Shown here piece by piece: positions 1 through 8,021 of a DNA stretch of 64,000 nucleotides; position 1 is the first letter of the stretch, and each line of letters begins with the position of its first letter. Source of the stretch: Aphanothece sp. CMT-3BRIN-NPC111. GTDB lineage: Bacteria > Cyanobacteriota > Cyanobacteriia > Cyanobacteriales > JAHHGU01. Made by a program: the position numbers and the translations under genes. Location: positions 100,106-164,105 of the forward strand of contig JAHHGU010000004.1 of NCBI GenBank assembly GCA_019359765.1, in the 5' to 3' direction. The notes beneath the pieces are model-generated. The model did no database searches. It saw nothing but the letters and a program-made list of their open reading frames with translations, and was not told the DNA's origin.

Positions 1-1195
1 CACCTTTAGTTATCGGTGGCTGAATGCCCTGACAGGCTCCTTTATTCCCTTAGTTGTTGCCGGAGTTGCCTACCAGCTAAGTCAGCGACGCAGCTATGCG
101 TTCATCGCCGCCCTATTTGTCGCTGCTGATGGCTTATTCCTCGTGGAGTCTCGCTATGCCCTGAATAACATTTATTTGGTCATCTTGGGGCTATTGGGGC
201 AGTGGTGTTTCCTATTAGCACTAAGCCATCAAGGGCGCAAACGTTGGATTTGGCTAGGCATTGCTGGATTTTTTTTCGGGGCATCAGCTTGTATTAAGTG
301 GAATGGCTTGTGGTTTCTGCTAGGTGCCTATATGGTTTGGGCAGCTGCTTGGGTAATGCGCTGGGCAAGATTAGGATTCAAAAGTCAGGAGTCAGAAGAT
401 CCAACATTCAGCCTGCAAAACCTGACTCAGTTGAATTTCCTACACATTCTTTTGAATTTAGGCTTTATCCCCATCTTGGTCTATAGCCTCCTCTGGATTC
501 CTCACCTCCAGATGAATCCCAAGCCGGGGTTTTGGGATATGCAAAATGAAATTTTGCACTACCACGAACGAATTGGTGATGGTCCTAAGGTGCATCCTTA
601 CTGCTCTAAATGGTACACCTGGCCCTTGATGCTGCGACCGATCGCATATTTCTACGAAACTGCCCGCAATACCAGCGAAACCGCCCCAGCCTTACCGCCC
701 TTACCTGCTGGTGCCGTAAAAGTGATTTACGATGTCCATGCGATGGGCAACCCAGTTTTGTACCTGCTATCGGCAGCAGCTATTTTACTACTGCTATTGT
801 TGTTAGCTAAACGCTTTTTAAAAAGATCCGGTTGGAAATCTCCCCCAACACCCTCAACCTGGATTGCCCTCTACCTAGTTTTGAACTATGCCGCTAACTT
901 GCTGCCGTGGGTAAAAGTAACTCGCTGCACGTTTCTGTACCATTACATGGGCGCGTCTGTATTCGCTGCCTTAGCACTTGCCTGGATAGTTGACCACTGG
1001 CTGCACAGTGTTAAGCCTCGCCTCCGAGCTGCTGGTGTCACCGTAATATTTTTAATTCTGCTAGCTTTTGTTTTTTGGATGCCAGTCTATCTGGGGCTAC
1101 CCTTATCTGCTGACGGCTATAAAATCAGGATGCTACGTATATATATCAGTGGGTTGCCTCCCTGGCTCCAACAGTGGTTGCCGAATTGGATTTAA
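1..1195 (+). CDS. Dolichyl-phosphate-mannose-protein mannosyltransferase family membrane protein (5' end outside window)
   Basis: The reading frame is open from base 2, so the GTG at 143 is internal and the gene begins upstream of the window. The visible C-terminal part (about 397 residues) is a polytopic membrane protein with repeated hydrophobic segments. It carries the stretch RYALNNIYLV near its beginning and a C-terminal four-helix block (region around the NLLPWVKVTR motif) typical of the PMT/PMT_4TMC glycosyltransferase family. Family knowledge: these GT-C enzymes transfer mannose from a polyprenyl phosphate donor to proteins outside the cytoplasmic membrane; the acceptor here is unknown. 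The TAA stop lies inside the end of a small repeated element (1193-1345), so the last codons may have been set by that insertion. Confidence 0.8.
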   Translation, partial: TFSYRWLNALTGSFIPLVVAGVAYQLSQRRSYAFIAALFVAADGLFLVESRYALNNIYLVILGLLGQWCFLLALSHQGRKRWIWLGIAGFFFGASACIKWNGLWFLLGAYMVWAAAWVMRWARLGFKSQESEDPTFSLQNLTQLNFLHILLNLGFIPILVYSLLWIPHLQMNPKPGFWDMQNEILHYHERIGDGPKVHPYCSKWYTWPLMLRPIAYFYETARNTSETAPALPPLPAGAVKVIYDVHAMGNPVLYLLSAAAILLLLLLLAKRFLKRSGWKSPPTPSTWIALYLVLNYAANLLPWVKVTRCTFLYHYMGASVFAALALAWIVDHWLHSVKPRLRAAGVTVIFLILLAFVFWMPVYLGLPLSADGYKIRMLRIYISGLPPWLQQWLPNWI

Positions 1196-1345
1196 CCAAA
1201 ATAATTCGTAATTCGTAATTCGTAATTTGATTGGGTACATGCCCCTACTGAAATCGAAGATTCAGTAGTCAATAATTCAGTAGCGAGTTCATGCCCCTAC
1301 TGATTGTAATTACGAATTACTAACTATCAATTACGAATTATTTTT
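1193..1345. repeat. AATTCGTAATT-ended small repeat element, divergent copy
   Basis: It begins with TAACCAAAATAATTCG and several AATTCGTAATT units and ends with AATTACGAATTATTTTTG. Inside, the motif CATGCCCCTACTGA occurs twice next to TTCAGTAG segments that can pair with it. The outer motif matches the ends of elements at 2386-2556, 7395-7608 and 38286-38439. It contains no coding capacity. The element end overlaps the stop codon of the preceding gene. Confidence 0.6.
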
Positions 1346-1516
1346 GATGCTGATTTTCCTTTGTAGACAATGAAGTAGTCCTACCCCATTGGAACCCTCC
1401 GACGCCCCAAGCCCCCGGGCAAGAGTCATGCTTATTGATCGCCTAGATCTGCTGCTACACAGTGTATGGGTTTCAAGAGATATGGGTAATGACAAAGATC
1501 TTCAGGCATGGGGATT

Positions 1517-1548
1517 AACTCAAAACTCAAAACTCAAAACTCAAAATT
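1517..1548. repeat. Heptameric short tandem repeat (AACTCAA, four copies)
   Basis: Four head-to-tail copies of AACTCAA, a typical cyanobacterial STRR. Read on the minus strand the repeat forms the last codons of trmB and its stop. The same heptamer occurs at 62860-62891 inside the 5' end of rimM. Confidence 0.85.
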
Positions 1549-2211
1549 ATTTAATCTCCCTGTCCCCGCGTCCTCTTCAACACGCCTAAACAAAGCGCGA
1601 TAAACAGGTTCCCCGCGAGAGAGAGTGGATATTTCCCGCTCTGTGGGTACTGGCAGAGGGTTATTTGCTAACCAAGTATCCCCGCCCTGCCTTTGGAAGC
1701 CTGGGTGGGCACCGATGCGATCGCACATCTCCACCGCTACTTGCTCAACATCTGACTGGAGGAATACTTCTCCCCCGTTAGCAAGATAAGCTGCCAGAGT
1801 GTCTACCAGTTCTGCCTGCAATAAACGTCGTTTGGCTTGTCGCTTCTTGAACCAAGGGTCAGGAAACTGGATGGTGACGCGCTGCAACGTCCCCATAGGC
1901 AGAGATTCGAGGATTGGGCGTAAAGAGTTACTGACATTGCAAAACAGGTAGTGCAGATTTCTCAACCCCAACTCCTCTCGCCGCTCATTTGCCTCCTCTA
2001 CCAGTGGCTCCCGGATTTCCAACCCCAGAAAATTCCAATCTGCTTGTCGAGTCGCCATGCTCGACAAAAAATGTCCCCAGCCGCAGCCAATATCTAAATG
2101 CAGTGGCTGAGTTAAATCAGCATAAACCTTTTCCCAGTCGGGAGGACTCGCTGGCGTCTGGTACTTTTGGCTGAGGGGATTAACATGTTGGCGTACTCGA
2201 ACTCTTGCCAA
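1534..2211 (-). CDS. trmB: tRNA (guanine-N7-)-methyltransferase TrmB
   Basis: A 225-residue SAM-dependent methyltransferase that makes m7G46 in the tRNA variable loop. Visible signatures: the SAM motif LDIGCGWGHF (about residues 38-48), FLGLEIREP, and the family motif QFPDPWFKKRQAKRR (about 114-128). The start is TTG at 2211: it is the first start codon after an in-frame TAG and has AAGGAG about 10 bases upstream. The C-terminal residues LNNFEF are encoded by the AACTCAA heptamer repeat, so the natural end has probably been replaced by repeat sequence. It is transcribed alone, convergent with the mannosyltransferase gene. Confidence 0.93.
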   Translation of the reverse strand: MARVRVRQHVNPLSQKYQTPASPPDWEKVYADLTQPLHLDIGCGWGHFLSSMATRQADWNFLGLEIREPLVEEANERREELGLRNLHYLFCNVSNSLRPILESLPMGTLQRVTIQFPDPWFKKRQAKRRLLQAELVDTLAAYLANGGEVFLQSDVEQVAVEMCDRIGAHPGFQRQGGDTWLANNPLPVPTEREISTLSRGEPVYRALFRRVEEDAGTGRLNNFEF

Positions 2212-2385
2212 CTTTGACTACTCCTTGTTTAGCTAGGGTTTAGGGGCTAGAGAATGTCTCTATAATCGCCGATCCCAAAGTACCAAGTTTTGGATGGGCG
2301 GCGTTGTTCCATAAAATACGGGGCTTTAAAGTCCCTATTGACTTATCCCCATGCCTGAAGTCAGGGGCTTGCGTCTCGCTTTTCG

Positions 2386-2556
2386 GTCAAGTCGCTTCGC
2401 TCCAATTCGTAATTCGTAATTACCCCACGCCTAAATGCGGGGGCTTGAAATAATGATGCTACGCTTTTACTATCTTCCATGACCTTGGTCAGGGGCTTGA
2501 AACCTTAATGAATTAATTACGAGTTACGAACTACGAATTACGAATTATTTGGTCAT
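2386..2556. repeat. AATTCGTAATT-ended palindromic element abutting a start codon
   Basis: Left end GGTCAAGTCGCTTCGCTCC followed by AATTCGTAATT units. It contains two hairpins that share the tail GGGGGCTTGAA or AGGGGCTTGAAACC (one built from CCATGACCTTGGTCAGGGG). The right end is AATTACGAATTATTTGGTCA, and the A of the last TCA is the A of the ATG of the next gene. A further half-copy with the hairpin CCCCATGCCTGAAGTCAGGGG lies just upstream (2347-2367). The architecture of subterminal hairpins without inverted ends resembles non-autonomous IS200/IS605 derivatives (inference). The remainder of the gap 2212-2385 shows nothing else. Confidence 0.7.
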
Positions 2557-3655
2557 GAGTCTGAATTTTCGATTTGCTGTCGTCAGCGATTTGCACATTG
2601 CTCTGCCGGAAACTATTCGGGATCGTCCCAACCAGTTTCATTTAGTTGAAGTCAGCATCCCGGCCCTGGAGCTTGTGTTGAAGCATTTGGAGCAGTTGGA
2701 GCTTGATTTCCTGCTGCTACCAGGAGACTTAACGCAGGATGGAGAACCAGAGAATCATGCCTGGTTGCGATCGCGACTCTTGCAGCTGCCTTTCCCAGTC
2801 TACGTAGTGCCAGGTAATCATGATGTCCCGACTCTACTACCAGACGAGCGCTCAATAGGGCTAAGAGATTTTCCGCACTACTACCGCAACTTTGGCTATG
2901 ACAATCCAGAGCAACTTTATTACACCCGTCAGCTACTGCCAGGGGTGCAGCTAATTGGGCTGAATTCTAATCAGTTTGATGAACAGGGCAAACAAGTGGG
3001 GCGTATGGATGATGCTCAGTTGTCTTGGCTGCAACAGGTGCTCACAGATGTGGATGACCAGCTAGTTTTGGTGATGATACATCACAATGTCGTGGAACAC
3101 CTGCCGGGTCAATCTCGCCATGCCCTCGGACGCCGATATATGCTGGAGAATGCGCCAGTGCTATTGCAAATGCTCCAAGACTCTGGGGTGCAGTTAGTGT
3201 TTACGGGTCATTTGCATGTTCAAGATGTTGCTTACCACGAGGGCATCTACGACATCACTACTGGTTCTCTAGTCAGCTATCCTCACCCTTACCGGATATT
3301 AAACTTTCGCACTGACGCCCAAAACAGACAGTCATTGCAGATTGAGTCGCCTCGCGTAGAAGCTGTGCCCGGTTGGTCAAAACTACCGCAGGTGTCTCGC
3401 CAGTGGATGGGCGATCGCTCTGGTGCCTTCATGTTTAAACTTTTAACAGAGGCACCGTTAAATATGCCTTCTTCAGAGGCAGAGAAACTAACTCCTAGCC
3501 TGCGCGACTTCTGGCCAGACATTGCCAACGGTGATGCTTTGTTTGACTTCTCCCACTTCCCAGCAGCTGCCCGCCGCTACTTCGAGGCATTTAGCGCGAT
3601 CGCCCCTGATGGCACACCTGCCCTGATCGACAACCACACAACGCTACTGCTTTAG
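2555..3655 (+). CDS. Metallophosphoesterase (calcineurin-like, CpdA-type)
   Basis: A 366-residue cytoplasmic phosphoesterase. The dinuclear-metal motifs occur in order: SDLHIA (D-x-H), GDLTQDGEPE, GNHD, IHHN and TGHLHV. This is the full set for the calcineurin-like superfamily, and the spacing fits cyclic-nucleotide phosphodiesterase-like members. The substrate cannot be told from sequence. The C-terminal 110 residues after the metal domain are family-variable. The ATG at 2555 is preferred over the in-frame TTG at 2549. That ATG is formed by the end of the repeat element 2386-2556, so the 5' region of this gene has been rearranged. Confidence 0.88.
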   Translation: MSLNFRFAVVSDLHIALPETIRDRPNQFHLVEVSIPALELVLKHLEQLELDFLLLPGDLTQDGEPENHAWLRSRLLQLPFPVYVVPGNHDVPTLLPDERSIGLRDFPHYYRNFGYDNPEQLYYTRQLLPGVQLIGLNSNQFDEQGKQVGRMDDAQLSWLQQVLTDVDDQLVLVMIHHNVVEHLPGQSRHALGRRYMLENAPVLLQMLQDSGVQLVFTGHLHVQDVAYHEGIYDITTGSLVSYPHPYRILNFRTDAQNRQSLQIESPRVEAVPGWSKLPQVSRQWMGDRSGAFMFKLLTEAPLNMPSSEAEKLTPSLRDFWPDIANGDALFDFSHFPAAARRYFEAFSAIAPDGTPALIDNHTTLLL

Positions 3656-3927
3656 ATTCTAAATTTAAAGTAGCTCTGCTTCTTCAAAAATTAATATTTG
3701 GCTGTGTCTCATGGCGAATTATGCTGCTCCGTAATCACCTCTACGGAATTATTCTTCAGATATTTGGTTAAGTATTGCCCGTGTACCAACAGCCTTGGGA
3801 ATAGGGATACCAAGGTTTACGACTTAATGGATGAACCAAGAATCCCAGTAGCTTTTAGCCGTGGGAATGCCAATAATAGAACTACCTTATCAACGAGATG
3901 ATTTTGGATTTTAGCAGGGTGCTTGCT

Positions 3928-4416
3928 ATGACCGCTAACTTAAATGGAACATCAGTTAACTTACCCCAAACCCTCTATGAAGATGATTTTCATTTGTGGC
4001 TTACTACGACAGCGCAACAGTTGCGCTCCCGCCAACTTGACCAGTTGGATTTTGACAATTTAATTGAAGAAATTGAAAGTATGGGTGCTTCTCAACGACG
4101 GGAACTTAAAAACAGGTTAATCGTTTTGTTTATGCACCTACTCAAGTATCAATATCAACCAGAAAAGCGGTCATCAAGTTGGATCGCCACAATTCTTGAA
4201 CAACGCCGTCAGCTTGAGTTTTTGTTAAAAGATAGTCCTAGTCTGAAACCTTACTATTTAGAAGTATTTTTTGACTGCTACTCCCAAGCTGTCATCGATG
4301 CTTCTGCCGAAGCCAGGCTACCCGTTAATACTTTTCCCGTTCAGTCTCCTTTTTCTCCTGAAGAGCCTCTAGACTCTAGCTTTATAGTCAACCTGGTTAA
4401 TCAAGAGGAAGATTAG
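3928..4416 (+). CDS. DUF29 family protein
   Basis: A 162-residue protein of the DUF29 family, abundant in cyanobacteria and of unknown function. It shows the typical layout: LYEDDFHLWL near the N-terminus, then DQLDFDNLIEEIESMG, then the helical region with LMHLLKYQYQPEKRSSSW. The ATG at 3928 gives the usual family start; an in-frame ATG at 3898 would add ten unconserved residues. The 270 bases upstream contain no recognisable gene. Confidence 0.85.
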   Translation: MTANLNGTSVNLPQTLYEDDFHLWLTTTAQQLRSRQLDQLDFDNLIEEIESMGASQRRELKNRLIVLFMHLLKYQYQPEKRSSSWIATILEQRRQLEFLLKDSPSLKPYYLEVFFDCYSQAVIDASAEARLPVNTFPVQSPFSPEEPLDSSFIVNLVNQEED

Positions 4417-4467
4417 CAAAGGTTCTGTGGAAAGAAGGAATTCACGGTAGCACAGCAACATCTATCT

Positions 4468-5712
4468 TTAAATTTGACGGCAAATCCCAAAGACAGAAGT
4501 GTAGCCGTGCAGGAAGGTGTTGCCGCCCACCGGACCAATCTCACCGTTGCAGAAGAAGCCGCTGAGGGGTATGTTTTTCAGATAGCGACGGAACAGGTGC
4601 GAATCAAAGTTAGGCTGTCCATAAAGCCCTTCCCCGCGCCCCAAGCAGGAAAACATCAAGGCACCTGCGGCGGCTGGAGCATCTGAGGAGTCTTTTTGAT
4701 AGCCTTGGAGTAGCAGTTCTAGGTCTTCTGCTGAGGTGTCGGCGTCTCGCAGGTGGAACTGGATGCGCTGGCCAGGGCGAACGCGATCGCCGATAGCAAT
4801 TGCCCCCGCTCTGGGGTCTACTCCTAGCAAGTTGCGGATCAGAAAGTCTCCCGGCCCCAGATGCTGCTTGAACTCATTGCGGGCGATACCTACAAATAGC
4901 GAGTGCTGTGCCAGCTGCCGATCTGTCTCGCTCAGGCTTTGGATCAAATCCCGCAACATTTCCAGAGGAGTTCGAGTCGGTTCACTACAACTTATATCGC
5001 TGCTGTCATGCTCTGCAAGTTCCAGGAGAATATTCTGCTCTCCTTTGGAGATTAGATAGGGTGAACCAATGGGGCGACAGCCTTGCGCCACAATCGTTTC
5101 CAAAACAATGTTGCCTGTAAGGGCAACCCCAACGGTGCCCTCGCGGTAAAGTTGATAGTTACAAAACAAACCACTGGGAACACCCATAGAGCCAGCACTC
5201 GCCAACCCGCCCACCTTCACACACCCTGAATAAGCAAAATCTAGCCCTGCAAGCAGGTCATTGATTTTCGAGGAAAAGGGGTCGGATAACAAAATGAACT
5301 GGGGTTGGTCTTGGGGCGGGATATCAATCAATTCCACCCAGGCATTTGGGGGGCTATCCATGTCAGGCAAGATTTCACCTGGGATATGAAAAGCCTTAAC
5401 TTCTACATCCGGCATGTGCATCAGCGTCAAGCTCAACGCTGGCTCTCCCTCAACTTCTAAAGCTTCGCCCTGTGGATTCATGCCAATGATGCCGCCACCA
5501 CCACAGCCAATCAGGGCTTGTACCTGCAATCGCTCCTGCAATAAGGGCATCAGGCGAGGATACTCGCTCGCATAAGCCGAGGATATGAATACCAGTCCCA
5601 ATTGGGCAGGAGCCTGCAAAGATTGCTGGGCGCGGTCTACGACTTCCGCGACTGCCGCTTCTAAAGAGGGACGAGTTGATAAGGCGTTTGCCCACTTGAT
5701 CTGGTTAGCCAT
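4468..5712 (-). CDS. FIST N- and C-domain sensory protein
   Basis: A 414-residue soluble protein with FIST_N (about residues 35-235) followed by FIST_C (about 240-400). FIST is a predicted small-ligand (amino-acid-like) sensory module linked to signal transduction. Recognisable features are GLVFISSAYA, the glycine run LIGCGGGGIIG, and the C-terminal block with MFSCLGRG, PLSGFFCNGEIGPVGG and HGYTSVFGI, which are hallmarks of FIST_C. No kinase or output domain is attached. The ATG at 5712 gives the usual MANQIKWANAL-type start; an ATG at 5730 is also possible. Confidence 0.88.
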   Translation of the reverse strand: MANQIKWANALSTRPSLEAAVAEVVDRAQQSLQAPAQLGLVFISSAYASEYPRLMPLLQERLQVQALIGCGGGGIIGMNPQGEALEVEGEPALSLTLMHMPDVEVKAFHIPGEILPDMDSPPNAWVELIDIPPQDQPQFILLSDPFSSKINDLLAGLDFAYSGCVKVGGLASAGSMGVPSGLFCNYQLYREGTVGVALTGNIVLETIVAQGCRPIGSPYLISKGEQNILLELAEHDSSDISCSEPTRTPLEMLRDLIQSLSETDRQLAQHSLFVGIARNEFKQHLGPGDFLIRNLLGVDPRAGAIAIGDRVRPGQRIQFHLRDADTSAEDLELLLQGYQKDSSDAPAAAGALMFSCLGRGEGLYGQPNFDSHLFRRYLKNIPLSGFFCNGEIGPVGGNTFLHGYTSVFGICRQI

Positions 5713-5837
5713 AGGTTTTGAAGTCTCCACCGGCTTGTCTACTTACCTGAAGAAAGTAGAAAGGATATGTATGTTCTAGGTTAAAGATAACATCACCAAA
5801 AGCAACGAACATCTTTAGGGGGGAAGTGAGGGGTAGC

Positions 5838-5982
5838 GATCGCGCCTTTACCAATAATTTCGGTTTAAAGCCAATTAGTCGTCTTGACGTTCCGGCGGAA
5901 CGTCTCTGATCGCGCCCTTACCAAGGATTTCGGTTTAAAGCCCCCTCATAAAGTAGGGGCACGGTATACCGTGCCCCTACTT
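5838..5982. repeat. Direct repeat pair with two palindromes
   Basis: A 35-bp unit starting GATCGCGCC and ending CGGTTTAAAGCC occurs at 5838-5872 and, with a few changes, at 5908-5942. Between the copies lies the palindrome GACGTTCC-GGC-GGAACGTC (5886-5904). Immediately after the second copy is a perfect 32-bp palindrome (5951-5982, arms AAGTAGGGGCACGGTA). There is no coding capacity. The rest of the 5713-6100 gap shows nothing else. Confidence 0.75.
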
Positions 5983-6100
5983 ATCAAACAAGAGTGCTGT
6001 ATTCTACCCAGTGCGGGAATGACCACTGTCTGTTCGGGGGAATCCTCCGACTCTACTGCGGAGGAGGATGTCAAATAAGTTAATATGTGAAGACACCGAC

Positions 6101-6122
6101 CTAGCTAGTGTAAACTAGCTAG
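6101..6122. promoter_or_regulatory. Inverted repeat in the cp12 upstream region
   Basis: Perfect 9-bp arms CTAGCTAGT / ACTAGCTAG separated by GTAA, about 200 bases before the cp12 start. No T-run follows, so it is not a terminator. The size and symmetry would suit a dimeric regulator's operator. The leader between it and cp12 is long and non-coding. The regulatory role is inferred from position only. Confidence 0.35.
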
Positions 6123-6322
6123 CGGTGAACAGCAAAAGACCAAATCTTAAAAGATAAAGATGAATTCAGTCTGGGTGCTAGCGCTTCACATATCACATGA
6201 TTAAGGAGAACTTCTTAAATCACTGGGTTAGTGAAGGCAACTCCAGATTGGAGATTTCTATGCCTTGTCGAGATTAAATAAAGTTTCCTGGACTGAAGAA
6301 AGCAACGGGGACAATGAGACTA

Positions 6323-6544
6323 ATGAGCAACATCGAAGAGCAAATTGAACAAGAGCGCGAGCAAGCTCGGGCTGTATGTGACATTAAGGGCGCAGCTTCC
6401 GGTGACTGTGCAGCTGCCTGGGATGCAGTTGAAGAACTGCAAGCGGAAGCGTCGCACCAGCGGCAGAGCAAGCCCAAGAACTCTCTTGAGCGGTATTGCG
6501 ATGATAATCCTGGTGCAGATGAGTGCCGAATCTACGAGGAATAA
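6323..6544 (+). CDS. cp12: CP12 Calvin-cycle regulatory protein
   Basis: A 73-residue intrinsically disordered redox switch that bridges GAPDH and phosphoribulokinase and shuts down the Calvin cycle in the dark. Visible: the N-terminal cysteine pair (AVCDIKGAASGDC), the core helix motif AAAWDAVEELQAEASHQR, and the C-terminal GAPDH-binding hairpin YCDDNPGADECRIYEE with its cysteine pair and acidic tail. Both disulphide pairs are intact. The ATG at 6323 gives the canonical MSNIEEQIEQ start; the ATG at 6314 is unlikely. It is monocistronic with a long upstream leader. Confidence 0.95.
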   Translation: MSNIEEQIEQEREQARAVCDIKGAASGDCAAAWDAVEELQAEASHQRQSKPKNSLERYCDDNPGADECRIYEE

Positions 6545-6800
6545 AGTTAACCCTTCCCTAAACGCACTTTGCCCTTTGTAGATTCCCAGCATTGGCAAGC
6601 AACGAGAACCCTGTATTAGTTGTTCAAGTTGCTTGTTTTTTGCGTTTATATAAAACTTCTTACAGAAGTAGGGAAAAGGAAACGCAGAAATTCTGGAGAA
6701 CGTCTCCCTTAAATGGGCATTTTAAATCACCAAACTAGGAGGATGCGCCTCTTTCCCTCTCAAGTTCGCGCTTGATGGAGTATGTGGCGCAATAATTGAG

Positions 6801-7397
6801 ATGAATGATCAACCCTGGCTGCGATCGCTGGTTTGGACAGACTACCGGCTAGCAGTATTGTTTACCGTTATAATCCCCTTGATTCTGCTCATCTGGGCTT
6901 TTGTCCAGAAAGCAGAAGCGATTCAGCGCTTGTTAATCATCTACTGGCGCGTTGCCAGCTTGCTGGCGATTACGGTTTATCTGATGATTGCCGCATGGCC
7001 AATAGCCTTTTTGTCTTCTTTCCTGGCGCGCATTCTCATTCCTATCTCCCTCTGGTTTTGGGTTGATATAAACGAGGAAATTGACGATCTATCGTCGCGT
7101 CCCCTCAAGCTAGTGCTAACATCGTGGCGCTGGGCTATTACTGTTTATAGTATCTTAGGCACTTTGGCTATCCTTCCTTTCCTGCCTTGTGCATTTACTC
7201 AAGGGACAATTAAGACGCCCTTCTGTAGCGTTTGGTTGGATGCGCCCTGGCTATACAAAGAGTATTTTCATGCTAAGTCCAAACCTGAATTTTTAGGCTT
7301 TCTGGCTATAGTGTGCTTAATAATTTACGTGCTTTATTTGAGCTATTTTGTCCTGATTCGGCTTGGTAAGCAGGGACGCTCAGCAATTCAGCAGTGA
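6801..7397 (+). CDS. DUF3177 family integral membrane protein
   Basis: A 198-residue cyanobacterial membrane protein with about five hydrophobic segments: roughly residues 18-36, 50-75, 78-92, 110-128 and 165-188. The N-terminal WLRSLVWTDYRLAVLF and the central DINEEIDDLSSRPLKL are typical of the DUF3177 family, whose function is unknown. The ATG at 6801 lies about 255 bases after cp12, with no hairpin-plus-T-run terminator seen between, but the gap argues against a tight operon. The TGA stop coincides with the end of the repeat element 7395-7608. Confidence 0.8.
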   Translation: MNDQPWLRSLVWTDYRLAVLFTVIIPLILLIWAFVQKAEAIQRLLIIYWRVASLLAITVYLMIAAWPIAFLSSFLARILIPISLWFWVDINEEIDDLSSRPLKLVLTSWRWAITVYSILGTLAILPFLPCAFTQGTIKTPFCSVWLDAPWLYKEYFHAKSKPEFLGFLAIVCLIIYVLYLSYFVLIRLGKQGRSAIQQ

Positions 7398-7608
7398 CGA
7401 AATAATTCGTAATTCGTAATTCGTAATTCGTAATTGAAGAGAGTACAACCCACATTCCGCAGGTTGGGGAGCGCTGCAACTAATTTTATAGGTTTCAGCC
7501 CCCAGATTTTGACTAATCACCCAAAGAGTTGAGAATAGGGTCAACAATTCAGTGGTGAGTACAAGCTCCCACGGATGGCAATTACGAATTGGAGCGCTGC
7601 GACTTGAC
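7395..7608. repeat. AATTCGTAATT-ended palindromic element, reverse copy
   Basis: Starts TGACGAAATAATTCG with four AATTCGTAATT units and ends AATTACGAATTGGAGCGCTGCGACTTGAC. This is the reverse complement of the left end of the element at 2386. It contains CAGCCCCCAGATTTT, the reverse of the GGGGGCTTGAAACC-type tail. The first three bases are the stop codon of the DUF3177 gene. Confidence 0.7.
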
Positions 7609-7645
7609 GGATGGCTGCAAAAGTTCTGTTTGATTTGAGCAAGAA

Positions 7646-7945
7646 ATGACTAATACAATTGGCCGGCGTCTAGAGCAATACACTGCCAAGCGTCCCCAGG
7701 AAGTGCTGATTGTCACGGCTGAAATTGCAGGTGTTGAAGACCAAATTGCAATTTTCAAAGGCTATTCTAGTTCTTTGGTGCGGCCGACAGCGTTTGACCC
7801 GGATGTACCTGTGCTGCCAGACGAGGCAAATATTATCTCTATCGATAGGGTCGCCAGCCCTTACAACCCTGAAGCTCCCCGCTTTATACAGCAAGGACTA
7901 AGTTGGGAAACGCTCCAACCATTGTTGTCAGAAGTGGAAGTATAG
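7646..7945 (+). CDS. Conserved cyanobacterial hypothetical protein
   Basis: A 99-residue soluble protein with no recognised catalytic motif. It has a beta-strand-rich first half (VLIVTAEIAGVEDQIAIFKGYSSSL) followed by the proline-rich stretch RPTAFDPDVPVLPDEA and an acidic end. The pattern resembles a small family shared by cyanobacteria and plastids (DUF7734-like), but this is from memory of the pattern and not certain. It lies 76 bases upstream of the carotenoid oxygenase on the same strand, so co-transcription is possible. Confidence 0.65.
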   Translation: MTNTIGRRLEQYTAKRPQEVLIVTAEIAGVEDQIAIFKGYSSSLVRPTAFDPDVPVLPDEANIISIDRVASPYNPEAPRFIQQGLSWETLQPLLSEVEV

Positions 7946-8021
7946 AAGCTGAAGTGCGTGTCAAGCTGAAGATTTGTTAAAAGAAAGAAAGTAGCTGATT
8001 CACTACGCAGGCTAACAAAGC

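Noticed and set aside
3698..3901. 67-codon plus-strand frame between the phosphoesterase and DUF29 genes
   Set aside because: Composition is not protein-like, there is no ribosome-binding site, and no family pattern; likely a chance frame.
5951..5982. 32-bp palindrome as a CRISPR repeat or phage attachment site
   Set aside because: Single copy with no spacers, integrase or tRNA nearby; it belongs with dispersed palindromes.
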